From Streptomyces sp. R302 (GTDB taxonomy: Bacteria > Actinomycetota > Actinomycetes > Streptomycetales > Streptomycetaceae), in contig NZ_JABBGE010000008.1 in NCBI RefSeq assembly GCF_012927245.1, positions 124,001 to 188,000 of the forward strand: a stretch of DNA of 64,000 bases, read 5' to 3'. Shown here in pieces: positions 38,052 through 46,924 of the stretch. Position 1 is the stretch's first letter. Each line of letters starts with the position of its first letter. The notes below the pieces were generated by a model. It saw nothing but the letters and a program-made list of their open reading frames with translations, had not been told where the DNA came from and did no database searches. The translations under genes and the position numbers were made by a program.

Positions 38052-41000
38052 ATGGCCTCGTTGCCGACCCCTTCCGCCGACAGCCGGAGCCGCGTCACCG
38101 CGCTCCGCGAAGCACTCGCCACCCGCGTCGTCGTCGCCGACGGCGCCATGGGCACGATGCTCCAGGCCCAGGACCCGACCCTCGCGGACTTCGAGAACCT
38201 CGAAGGCTGCAACGAGATCCTCAGCCTCACGCGGCCGGACATCGTGGCCTCGGTGCATCGTGAGTACTTCGCCGCGGGTGTCGACTGCGTGGAGACGAAC
38301 ACCTTCGGTGCCAATCACGCGGCGCTGGGGGAGTACGACATCGCCCACCGCGTCCACGAGCTGTCGGTGGCCGGGGCCCGGGTCGCCCGTGAGGTCGCGG
38401 ACGAGTTCACGGCCGTCGACGGCCGGCAGCGCTGGGTCCTGGGCTCCATCGGTCCCGGCACCAAGCTGCCGACCCTCGGGCACGCCCCGTACACGGTGCT
38501 GCGCGACGCCTACCAGCAGAACGCCGAGGGCCTCCTCACCGGCGGCGCCGACGCGCTGATCGTCGAGACCACGCAGGACCTCCTCCAGACGAAGGCGTCC
38601 GTCATCGGCGCCCGCCGCGCCCTCGACGCCCTCGGCCACGACGTGCCGCTCATCGTCTCCGTCACCGTCGAGACCACCGGCACCATGCTCCTCGGCTCCG
38701 AGATCGGCGCCGCCCTGACGGCCCTGGAGCCGCTGGGCATCGACATGATCGGCCTGAACTGCGCCACCGGCCCGGCCGAGATGAGCGAGCACCTGCGCTA
38801 CCTCGCCCGGCACTCCCGCATCCCGCTGTCGGTGATGCCCAACGCCGGCCTGCCCGTCCTCACCTCCGACGGTGCCCACTACCCGCTCTCCCCGGCCGAG
38901 CTCGCCGACGCCCAGGAGACCTTCGTCCGCGACTACGGACTCTCCCTCGTCGGCGGCTGCTGCGGTACGACCCCCGAGCATCTCCGTCAGGTCGTCGAGC
39001 GCGTCCGCGACCTCACGCCCGCCCCGCGCGACCCGCGCCCCGAGCCCGGTGCCGCCTCCCTCTACCAGACCGTCCCGTTCCGGCAGGACACCTCGTACCT
39101 CGCCATCGGCGAGCGGACGAACGCCAACGGGTCGAAGAAGTTCCGCGAGGCCATGCTGGAGGGCCGGTGGGACGACTGCGTGGAGATGGCCCGGGACCAG
39201 ATCCGCGAGGGCGCGCACATGCTCGACCTGTGCGTGGACTACGTCGGGCGTGACGGCGTCGCCGACATGGAGGAGCTGGCGGGCCGGTTCGCGACCGCCT
39301 CGACCCTCCCGATCGTGCTCGACTCCACCGAGGTCGAGGTGATCCGGGCCGGTCTGGAGAAGCTCGGTGGCCGCGCGGTCATCAACTCCGTCAACTACGA
39401 GGACGGCGACGGGCCCGAGTCCCGCTTCGCGAAGGTCACCCGGCTCGCCCAGGAGCACGGCGCGGCGCTGATCGCCCTCACCATCGACGAGGAGGGCCAG
39501 GCCCGCACCGTCGAGACGAAGGTCGCGATCGCCGAGCGGATCATCGCCGACCTCACCGGCAACTGGGGCATCCACGAGTCGGACATCCTCATCGACACCC
39601 TGACCTTCACCATCTGCACGGGGCAGGAGGAGTCCCGCAAGGACGGCATCGCCACGATCGAGGCGATCCGCGAGCTGAAGCGGCGCCACCCGGACGTGCA
39701 GACCACCCTCGGTCTGTCGAACATCTCCTTCGGTCTCAATCCGGCCGCGCGGATCCTGCTGAACTCGGTCTTCCTCGACGAGTGCGTGAAGGCGGGTCTG
39801 GACTCGGCGATCGTGCACGCCTCGAAGATCCTGCCGATCGCCCGTTTCGACGAGGAGCAGGTCACCACCGCGCTGGATCTGATCTACGACCGGCGTGCCG
39901 AGGGTTACGACCCGCTGCAGAAGCTGATGGCGCTCTTCGAGGGTGCCACGGCCAAGTCCCTGAAGGCGGGCAAGGCGGAGGAGCTGGCGGCGCTGCCGCT
40001 GGAGGAGCGGCTCAAGCGGCGGATCATCGACGGCGAGAAGAACGGCCTGGAGGCCGACCTAGACGAGGCCCTGACCACCACCCCGGCCCTCGACATCGTC
40101 AACAACACCCTCCTCGACGGCATGAAGGTCGTCGGCGAGCTCTTCGGCTCCGGCCAGATGCAGCTGCCGTTCGTCCTCCAGTCCGCCGAGGTCATGAAGA
40201 CCGCGGTGGCCCACCTCGAACCGCACATGGAGAAGTCCGACGCCGACGGCAAGGGCACGATCGTGCTCGCCACCGTCCGCGGCGACGTCCACGACATCGG
40301 CAAGAACCTCGTCGACATCATCCTCTCCAACAACGGCTACAACGTCGTCAACATCGGCATCAAGCAGCCGGTCTCCGCGATCCTCGAAGCCGCCGAGGAG
40401 CACAAGGCCGACGTCATCGGCATGTCCGGCCTCCTCGTGAAGTCCACCGTGATCATGAAGGAGAACCTGGAGGAGCTCAACCAGCGCGAGCTGGCCGCCA
40501 AGTACCCGGTGATCCTCGGCGGCGCCGCCCTGACCAGGGCGTACGTCGAGCAGGACCTCCACGAGATCTACCAGGGCGAGGTCCGCTACGCCCGCGACGC
40601 CTTCGAGGGCCTGCGCCTCATGGACGCCCTCGTCGCCGTCAAGCGCGGCGTCCCCGGAGCCGTACTCCCCGAGCTGAAGCAGCGCCGGGTCCCCAAGGGC
40701 ACCGCCGCGCTCCAGGTCGACGAGCCCGAGCCCGGCGGCCGCTCCGACGTGGCCACCGACAACCCCGTCCCCACCCCGCCGTTCTGGGGCACCCGGGTCG
40801 TCAAGGGCATCCCGCTCAAGGACTACGCCTCCTGGCTCGACGAGGGCGCCCTCTTCAAGGGCCAGTGGGGCCTCAAGCAGAACCGGGCCGGCGACGGGCC
40901 GACGTACGAGGAGCTGGTGGAGACCGAGGGCCGGCCGCGGCTGCGCGGCTGGCTGGAGCGGCTGCACACCGGGAACCTCCTGGAGGCGGCCGTCGTCCAC

Positions 41001-41561
41001 GGCTACTTCCCGTGCGTCTCCAAGGGCGACGACCTGATCATCCTCGACGAGGCCGGCCACGAGCGGACCCGCTTCACCTTCCCCCGCCAGCGCCGCGGCC
41101 GCCGCCTCTGCCTCGCGGACTTCTTCCGCCCGGAGGAGTCCGGCGAGACCGACGTCGTCGGCCTCCAGGTCGTCACCGTCGGCTCGAAGATCGGCGAGGC
41201 CACCGCCGAGCTCTTCGCCGCCGACTCCTACCGCGACTACCTGGAGCTGCACGGTCTCTCCGTGCAGCTGGCCGAGGCCCTCGCCGAGTACTGGCACGCG
41301 CGCGTGCGCGCCGAGCTGGGCTTCGGCGGCGAGGACCCGGCGAGCGTCCAGGACATGTTCGACCTCAAGTACCGCGGCGCCCGCTTCTCGCTCGGCTACG
41401 GCGCCTGCCCCGACCTGGAGGACCGGGCGAAGATCGCCGACCTGCTCCGGCCGGAGCGGATCGGCGTGCACCTCTCCGAGGAGTTCCAGCTCCACCCGGA
41501 GCAGTCCACCGACGCCATCGTCCTCCACCACCCCGAGGCGAAGTACTTCAACGCCCGGTGA
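38052..41561 (+). CDS. metH: Cobalamin-dependent methionine synthase
   Basis: A 1169-residue four-module enzyme that methylates homocysteine from methyltetrahydrofolate via B12. Residues 1-320 are the homocysteine/zinc domain (VVVADGAMGTMLQ, then VGGCCGTTPEH with the zinc cysteines near 301-303). About 340-620 is the pterin-binding domain (YLAIGERTNANGSKKFREAM). About 640-890 is the B12 domain with the axial histidine in VRGDVHDIGKNLV (near 746). The rest is the SAM-binding reactivation domain (RAELGFGGEDPASVQDM, RGARFSLGYGACPDL). GGGAG precedes the ATG. It is divergent from gylR. Confidence 0.98.
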   Translation: MASLPTPSADSRSRVTALREALATRVVVADGAMGTMLQAQDPTLADFENLEGCNEILSLTRPDIVASVHREYFAAGVDCVETNTFGANHAALGEYDIAHRVHELSVAGARVAREVADEFTAVDGRQRWVLGSIGPGTKLPTLGHAPYTVLRDAYQQNAEGLLTGGADALIVETTQDLLQTKASVIGARRALDALGHDVPLIVSVTVETTGTMLLGSEIGAALTALEPLGIDMIGLNCATGPAEMSEHLRYLARHSRIPLSVMPNAGLPVLTSDGAHYPLSPAELADAQETFVRDYGLSLVGGCCGTTPEHLRQVVERVRDLTPAPRDPRPEPGAASLYQTVPFRQDTSYLAIGERTNANGSKKFREAMLEGRWDDCVEMARDQIREGAHMLDLCVDYVGRDGVADMEELAGRFATASTLPIVLDSTEVEVIRAGLEKLGGRAVINSVNYEDGDGPESRFAKVTRLAQEHGAALIALTIDEEGQARTVETKVAIAERIIADLTGNWGIHESDILIDTLTFTICTGQEESRKDGIATIEAIRELKRRHPDVQTTLGLSNISFGLNPAARILLNSVFLDECVKAGLDSAIVHASKILPIARFDEEQVTTALDLIYDRRAEGYDPLQKLMALFEGATAKSLKAGKAEELAALPLEERLKRRIIDGEKNGLEADLDEALTTTPALDIVNNTLLDGMKVVGELFGSGQMQLPFVLQSAEVMKTAVAHLEPHMEKSDADGKGTIVLATVRGDVHDIGKNLVDIILSNNGYNVVNIGIKQPVSAILEAAEEHKADVIGMSGLLVKSTVIMKENLEELNQRELAAKYPVILGGAALTRAYVEQDLHEIYQGEVRYARDAFEGLRLMDALVAVKRGVPGAVLPELKQRRVPKGTAALQVDEPEPGGRSDVATDNPVPTPPFWGTRVVKGIPLKDYASWLDEGALFKGQWGLKQNRAGDGPTYEELVETEGRPRLRGWLERLHTGNLLEAAVVHGYFPCVSKGDDLIILDEAGHERTRFTFPRQRRGRRLCLADFFRPEESGETDVVGLQVVTVGSKIGEATAELFAADSYRDYLELHGLSVQLAEALAEYWHARVRAELGFGGEDPASVQDMFDLKYRGARFSLGYGACPDLEDRAKIADLLRPERIGVHLSEEFQLHPEQSTDAIVLHHPEAKYFNAR

Positions 41562-41647
41562 CCGACCGCTGACCGCCCGTCGACCGCGCGTCGACCGCGC
41601 GAGGAAGCCCGGACGCAAATCACAGCGCCCGCGGTGATCGCGACGTA

Positions 41648-41664
41648 CACTGGTCGGTCCAGTG
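41648..41664. promoter_or_regulatory. Inverted repeat between metH and the HAD gene
   Basis: CACTGG-TCGGT-CCAGTG is a perfect 6-bp inverted repeat in the 172-bp gap. It overlaps a GTACACTGGTCGGT element; an operator or weak terminator are both possible. Confidence 0.45.
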
Positions 41665-41733
41665 CAGGCCGGTCCTCCTCCCCGTACCGGGAGTGGGGGC
41701 CGGCCTTTCCGTCCCTCCATGGAGGTGTGCCGG

Positions 41734-42432
41734 ATGACCAGTACGGTCCCCGCGTCCCTGTTCCGCGCCAACGGCAGCTCCGCCCTGCAGGCGGTCTTCC
41801 TCGACATGGACGGGACCCTCGTCGACACCGAGGGCTTCTGGTGGGACGCGGAGGTCGAGGTCTTCGCCGACCTCGGACACCGGCTCGACGAGGCGTGGAA
41901 GGACATCGTGGTCGGCGGCCCGATGACCCGCAGCGCCGGCTACCTGATCGACTCCACCGGCGCCGACATCACCCTCGACGAGCTGAGCGTGCTGCTCAAC
42001 GAGAAGTTCGAGCAGCGCATCGAGCGCGGCGTCCCGCTCATGCCGGGCGCCGAGCGGCTCCTCGCCGAGCTGGCCCGGCACTCCATCCCCACCGCGCTCG
42101 TCTCCGCCTCCCACCGGCGGATCATCGACCGCGTCCTGGAGTCCCTCGGCCGCGACCGCTTCCACCTCACCGTCGCCGGCGACGAGGTCACCCGCACCAA
42201 GCCCCACCCGGAGCCCTACCTCACCGCCGCGCAGGGCGTCGGCGCCGACCCCGCCCTGTGCGCGGTCGTCGAGGACACCGCGACCGGCGTCGCCGCCGCC
42301 GAGGCGGCCGGCTGCCGCGTCGTCGCCGTGCCCTCCGTCACGCCGATCCCCGCCCTCCCCGGCAGGGTCGTGGTCCGCTCCCTGGAAGAGGTCGACGTGC
42401 CCTTCCTGCGCACCCTCGTCTCGGGAATCTGA
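41734..42432 (+). CDS. HAD family hydrolase (phosphatase / phosphoglycomutase-like)
   Basis: A 232-residue HAD phosphatase. Motif I is VFLDMDGTLVDTEG (nucleophile Asp at about residue 24 and the acid two on), motif II is TALVSASHRR, the lysine is in TRTKPHPEPYL, and motif IV is CAVVEDTATGVAAAEAAGC. The cap domain is the C1 helical type. It probably dephosphorylates a sugar phosphate or similar small molecule. GGAGG is placed well before the ATG. It follows metH in the same direction but with a 172-bp gap. Confidence 0.93.
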   Translation: MTSTVPASLFRANGSSALQAVFLDMDGTLVDTEGFWWDAEVEVFADLGHRLDEAWKDIVVGGPMTRSAGYLIDSTGADITLDELSVLLNEKFEQRIERGVPLMPGAERLLAELARHSIPTALVSASHRRIIDRVLESLGRDRFHLTVAGDEVTRTKPHPEPYLTAAQGVGADPALCAVVEDTATGVAAAEAAGCRVVAVPSVTPIPALPGRVVVRSLEEVDVPFLRTLVSGI

Positions 42433-42920
42433 GCTTTATCTGAGCTTCGGCCGGTCTTTTCCCGCGCCGCCCCCAGGAGCCCCGAGGACTTTCCCCCGGG
42501 GAATTGCTTCAGGCCATCCTTCGAATTGCGACCGCGTGACCTTGGTCACCCAGCGTGCTCGCCGAGGGGTGGCCTGAAGCCGTTCCATGCCCGGAATGCG
42601 GACGTCCGACACGCCCATGTGTCCCGTTTCGCTCACTCCCGTCCGCCTCGCGCACCGCATGACTATCGAGGTCGACGCATTCATGATCACCCTGCGATTA
42701 CTCCCCACCGGCCACCCCGTCCGGCCGCGGCACCGCCGCCCACTAATCTTTTCGCGAGTACTTCGCCGCAATCACCGCGTGCGCCGGCGCATACCCAAGT
42801 CGCCGAGAACACAGGACCGATCGCAACTTCCCGGCCCGATCGCTCCCGCCCCGACCGGGCGGCCGGCGGCGGAGTGTCGTCATGACCGCTGTACCCCAGG
42901 CCGGCTGAGGAGAACGTCCC
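42433..42920 (+). other. Gene-free 490-bp stretch with a large inverted repeat
   Basis: No convincing gene is present here. The stretch holds GCTTCAGGCCA (42506-42516) and its exact complement TGGCCTGAAGC (42570-42580), enclosing a second palindrome GTGACC-TT-GGTCAC. The base composition is more AT-rich than nearby genes, with ATTACT, TTTTCGCG and ACTAATC tracts around 42690-42760 that could hold a promoter for the solute-binding protein genes. It may encode a small RNA or a long leader. Confidence 0.6.
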
Positions 42921-42923
42921 TTG

Positions 42924-44516
42924 ATGAACCGCAAGACCTTGGTGCTGCCGGCCCTGGCCGGACTGCTCGCCCCCCTGCTCGCCGCCTGCGGCACGGGGGA
43001 GGACGCCAGAGCCATCGTCGTCGGAACCACCGACCAGTTCGTCGCCACCGAGGAGGCCCCCGCCCCCCTCGACCCGGCCTACGCCTACGACACCGGCGCC
43101 TGGAACATCCTCCGCCAGACCGTCCAGACCCTGGTCCACGTCCCCCGCGGCGGCGGCCGTCCCGTCCCCGAGGCCGCCGAGACCTGCGCCTTCACCGACA
43201 CCGCCAGCGAGAGCTACCGCTGCGTCCTGCGCTCCGGCCTCACCTTCGCCGACGGCACCCCCGTCACCGCCGAGGACGTCAAGTACTCCATCGACCGGGT
43301 CCGGAAGATCAAGTCCGACAACGGCGCCGCCGCCCTCCTGTCGACCGTCGACACCGTCGAGACCAAGGGCGACCGCGAGGTCGTCTTCCACCTCAACGCC
43401 CCCGACGCCACCTTCCCGTACAAGCTCTCCACCCCCGTCGCCGGCATCCTCAGCAAGGACAAGTACGCCGCCGACCGGCTCCGCGAGGGCTTCGTCGTGG
43501 ACGGCTCCGGCCCGTACACCCTCAGGACCGAGCAGAACGGCGACCGGGCCACCCGCTTCGTCTTCTCCCGCAACCCCCGCTACAAGGGCGACATCACGCC
43601 CCGCAACGAGCGCGTCGAGCTCCGCGCCTTCGCCGACGCCGGCACCATGGGCAAGGCCCTGGAGAGCAAGGACATCGACCTGATGGCCCGCTCCCTCTCC
43701 CAGGAGCAGGTCCGCGACCTCACCGAGAGCCCCGCCGCCGGCATCCGCGTCTCCGAGGTCCCCGGCCTGGAGATCCGCTACCTCGGCTTCAACACCAAGG
43801 CCCCCGCCGTCGAGGAGAAGGCCGTCCGCCAGGCCATGGCCGCCGTCATCGACCGCGGCGCCCTCGTCAACCGCGTGTACGGACCCACCGCCGAGCCGCT
43901 CTACTCGCTCATCCCCTCCAGCATCAGCGGCCACGCCACCCCCTTCTACGAGGAGTACGGCGAGGGCGACCCGGCCCGCGCCGCCGCCATCCTCCGCAAG
44001 GCCGGCGTGGAGACCCCGGTCAAGCTGACCCTCAACTACACCACCGACCACTACGGCGAGGAGACCGCCCAGGAGTTCGCGACGCTGAAGAACCAGCTCG
44101 TCGCGAGCGAACTCTTCGACGTCACCGTCAAGGGCACCGCCTGGTCCGAGTTCCGCCCCGCCCAGCGCCGCGGCGACTACGCCGTCTACGGCCTCGGCTG
44201 GTTCCCCGACTACCCGGACCCGGACAACTACGTCGCGCCCTTCCTCGACAGCGACAACTTCCTCGGCACCCCGTACGTCAACAAGACCGTCCGCGACCAC
44301 CTCATCCCGCAGTCCCGCCGCGAGGCCGACCGCACCGCCGCGAGCCCCGTCTACCACCGGATCCAGAAGATCGTCGCCCAGGACGTGCCCGTCCTGCCGC
44401 TCTGGCAGGGCAAGCAGTACGTCGCCGCCCGCGACGACATCAACGGTGTCGAGTACGCCCTCAACACCTCTTCGGACCTGCTCCTCTGGGAGCTGAGCCG
44501 CGGCACCACCGCCTGA
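42924..44516 (+). CDS. ABC transporter solute-binding lipoprotein, family 5 (peptide type)
   Basis: A 530-residue extracytoplasmic substrate-binding protein. The lipoprotein signal ends in LLAAC (Cys at about residue 22). The SBP-5 signature region is RSGLTFADGTPVTAEDVKYSI, followed by GFNTKAP ... VRQAMAAVIDR and the C-terminal PVLPLWQGKQY. This class delivers oligopeptides, nickel or glycosides to DppBCDF-type permeases. No permease or ATPase gene is near, so it is an orphan. GAGGAG lies upstream; the ATG at 42924 (MNRK) is preferred over the TTG just before it. A paralogue follows after 67 bp. Confidence 0.94.
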   Translation: MNRKTLVLPALAGLLAPLLAACGTGEDARAIVVGTTDQFVATEEAPAPLDPAYAYDTGAWNILRQTVQTLVHVPRGGGRPVPEAAETCAFTDTASESYRCVLRSGLTFADGTPVTAEDVKYSIDRVRKIKSDNGAAALLSTVDTVETKGDREVVFHLNAPDATFPYKLSTPVAGILSKDKYAADRLREGFVVDGSGPYTLRTEQNGDRATRFVFSRNPRYKGDITPRNERVELRAFADAGTMGKALESKDIDLMARSLSQEQVRDLTESPAAGIRVSEVPGLEIRYLGFNTKAPAVEEKAVRQAMAAVIDRGALVNRVYGPTAEPLYSLIPSSISGHATPFYEEYGEGDPARAAAILRKAGVETPVKLTLNYTTDHYGEETAQEFATLKNQLVASELFDVTVKGTAWSEFRPAQRRGDYAVYGLGWFPDYPDPDNYVAPFLDSDNFLGTPYVNKTVRDHLIPQSRREADRTAASPVYHRIQKIVAQDVPVLPLWQGKQYVAARDDINGVEYALNTSSDLLLWELSRGTTA

Positions 44517-44583
44517 CCCCTTCGTTGTACCCGCCGCGCAGCCACGCGCGGCCGGCCTGGCAAGAGATCACGAGGCAAGTTCT

Positions 44584-46158
44584 GTGAAGACGCACCACAA
44601 GTGGCTGACCGCCCCGCTCGCCGCGGGCCTCTCCGCCGCCCTCCTCGGCGGCTGCGGCACCGAGCAGGGCGCGGGCTCCGGCTCCGCCGCCGGCATCCGG
44701 GTCGGCATGTCCGACGAGATCCTGGCGACCGACCCCGCCGCCGGCTACGACCCCGGCTCCTGGCTGCTGTTCAACAACGTCTTCCAGTCCCTCCTCGCCT
44801 TCCCCAAGGGCGGCTCCCTGCCCGAGCCCGAGGCCGCCGACAAGTGCGGCTTCGGCGAGGGCAGCACCGTCTACACCTGCACCCTGCGCCCCGGCCTGAA
44901 GTTCTCCAACGGCAACCCGCTCACCTCCGAGGACGTCAAGTTCTCCTTCGAGCGCGCCCTGAAGATCGCCGACCCCTCCGGCCCGGCACCGCTGCTCTCC
45001 ACCATCGACACCATCGAGACCCCCGACGAGCGGACCGTCGTCTTCCGCCTCAAGGTCCCGGACGCCACCTTCCCCAGCAAGATCGCCTCCGGCGCCGGCT
45101 CCATCGTCGACCACCGCGAGTACCCCGCCGACGCGCTCCGCACCGACGGCAAGGCCGTCGGCTCCGGCCCGTACAAGCTGGACTCCTTCGGCGACACCGA
45201 GGCCGTCTTCTCCGCCAACACCGGCTACCAGGGCACCGCCGAGCGCCGCAACGACAAGATCACCCTCAAGCTGTACCAGGGCGACCGCACCGCCCTCGCC
45301 AAGGCCTTCACCGACGGCGACCTCGACATCGCCTACCGAGGCCTCTCCGCCGCCGACATCTCCGCCCTGGAGAACGCCGGCGGCGACCACGACGTCCAGG
45401 TCGTCCAGGGCGGCAGCGCCGAGGTCCAGCACCTCGTCTTCAACATGCAGGACCCCGTCGCCGGCAAGCTCGCCGTCCGCAAGGCGATAGCCCACCTCGT
45501 CGACCGCGACGCCCTCGTCGAGGACATCTACAAGTCGACCGCCACCCCGCTCTACTCGATCGTCCCGGCCGGCATCAACGGCCACAACACCGCCTTCTTC
45601 GACACCTACGGCGCCCCCGACCAGGCCAAGGCGAAGCAGGCGCTGCGCGCCGCCGGCATCAAGGACAAGATCGCCCTCACCCTCTGGTCCACCCCCAGCC
45701 GCTACGGCCCCTCCACCGACGCCGAGCTCAAGGCCATCGCCGCCCAGCTCAACGCCAGCGGCCTCTTCACCGCCGACGTCAAGTCCGTCCCCTTCGAGCA
45801 GTACGAGAAGGACATCGCCGACGGCAAGTACGGCGTCTACGTCAAGGGCTGGGTCCCCGACTACCCCGACGCCGACAACTTCACCTCCCCCTTCTTCGGC
45901 GAGGGCAACGTCCTCGGCAACCACTACGAGAACAAGGCCATCACCGGCACCCACCTGCCGAAGACCGCCGCCACCGCCGACCGCTCCGCCACCGACAAGG
46001 AGTACGGCGCCATCCAGGACGCCGTCGCCGAGCAGCTCCCGCTCCTCCCGCTCTGGCAGGGCAAGCAGTACGCCGTCACCCGCGACGGCGTCACCGGCCT
46101 CGAATGGACCCTCGACGCCTCGACCGTCTTCCGCTTCTGGGAGCTCCGCAAGAGCTGA
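44584..46158 (+). CDS. ABC transporter solute-binding lipoprotein, family 5 (tandem paralogue)
   Basis: A 524-residue SBP-5 protein paralogous to the preceding gene. The lipobox is LLGGC (Cys about residue 24); RPGLKFSNGNPLTSEDVKFSF, VRKAIAHLVDRDALVED and PLLPLWQGKQYAVTRDGV line up with the upstream copy. The two clearly arose by duplication but have diverged widely, suggesting separate ligands. It starts at a GTG. It is followed by a strong hairpin terminator, so the two genes form a closed bicistron with no transporter core. Confidence 0.94.
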   Translation: MKTHHKWLTAPLAAGLSAALLGGCGTEQGAGSGSAAGIRVGMSDEILATDPAAGYDPGSWLLFNNVFQSLLAFPKGGSLPEPEAADKCGFGEGSTVYTCTLRPGLKFSNGNPLTSEDVKFSFERALKIADPSGPAPLLSTIDTIETPDERTVVFRLKVPDATFPSKIASGAGSIVDHREYPADALRTDGKAVGSGPYKLDSFGDTEAVFSANTGYQGTAERRNDKITLKLYQGDRTALAKAFTDGDLDIAYRGLSAADISALENAGGDHDVQVVQGGSAEVQHLVFNMQDPVAGKLAVRKAIAHLVDRDALVEDIYKSTATPLYSIVPAGINGHNTAFFDTYGAPDQAKAKQALRAAGIKDKIALTLWSTPSRYGPSTDAELKAIAAQLNASGLFTADVKSVPFEQYEKDIADGKYGVYVKGWVPDYPDADNFTSPFFGEGNVLGNHYENKAITGTHLPKTAATADRSATDKEYGAIQDAVAEQLPLLPLWQGKQYAVTRDGVTGLEWTLDASTVFRFWELRKS

Positions 46159-46176
46159 CCCCGGTCAGGACACGGC

Positions 46177-46213
46177 GAAGGGCCCGGCGCGCACCCCGCG
46201 CGCCGGGCCCTTC
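46177..46213. terminator. Strong terminator after the tandem binding proteins
   Basis: GAAGGGCCCGGCGCGC and GCGCGCCGGGCCCTTC form a perfect 16-bp stem with an ACCCC loop. It serves the convergent response regulator gene too. Confidence 0.88.
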
Positions 46214-46236
46214 CCCGTACCACCGCCGTACGGGCC

Positions 46237-46914
46237 CTACTGGCCGTTGCCCCCGGGCCGCACCAGACCGCTCTCGTACGCGTACACCGCCGCCTGCACC
46301 CGGTCACGCAGACCCAGCTTGGTCAGCACATGGCCCACATGCGTCTTCACCGTCGTCTCGCTGACGAACAGGTCCGCCGCGATCTCCGCGTTCGACAACC
46401 CCTTCGCCACCAGCTTCAGGACCTCCACCTCACGGTCGGTCAGCGTGCCCAGCGTGTCCGGCACCCGCTCCTCGCCCGTCGGCAGATGCGCCGAGTACTT
46501 GTCGAGGAGACGGCGCGTGATCGACGGGGCCAGCATCGCCTCGCCCGCCGCCACCACCCGGATCGCCTGCACCAGCTCGTTCGCCGGGGCGTCCTTCAGC
46601 AGGAAGCCGCTCGCGCCCGCGCGCAGCGCCTCCACCACGTACTCGTCCAGATCGAAGGTGGTCAGCACCAGCACCTTCGCCGGCCCGTCCCGGCCGGGCC
46701 CGGTGATCTGCCGGGTCGCCTCCACCCCGTCCATCCGCGGCATCCGGATGTCCATCAGCACCACATCGGGCTGCAGCGCCCGCACCTGGTCGAGCGCCTG
46801 CAGACCGTCACCGGCCTCGCCCACCACCGCCAGGTCCTGCTCCGCCTCCAGAATCATCCGGAAACCGGTGCGCAGCAGCGGCTGGTCGTCGACCAGGAGG
46901 ACGCGAATCGTCAC
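46237..46914 (-). CDS. NarL/LuxR-family response regulator (orphan)
   Basis: A 225-residue two-domain response regulator. The receiver (residues 1-120) has the acidic pair DD at 9-10, phospho-acceptor D55 in VVLMDIRMPRMDG, a conserved Thr and Lys105 in FLLKDAP. The C-terminal LuxR HTH is LTDREVEVLKLVAKGLSNAEI with VSETTVKTHVGHVLTKLGL. All phosphorylation residues are intact, so a partner kinase is expected, but none is adjacent. The GTG at 46914 follows GAAGGAG. A RecB-like nuclease gene lies 10 bp upstream in the same direction, so the two may be co-transcribed. Confidence 0.93.
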   Translation of the reverse strand: MTIRVLLVDDQPLLRTGFRMILEAEQDLAVVGEAGDGLQALDQVRALQPDVVLMDIRMPRMDGVEATRQITGPGRDGPAKVLVLTTFDLDEYVVEALRAGASGFLLKDAPANELVQAIRVVAAGEAMLAPSITRRLLDKYSAHLPTGEERVPDTLGTLTDREVEVLKLVAKGLSNAEIAADLFVSETTVKTHVGHVLTKLGLRDRVQAAVYAYESGLVRPGGNGQ

Positions 46915-46924
46915 AGGGGCTCCT

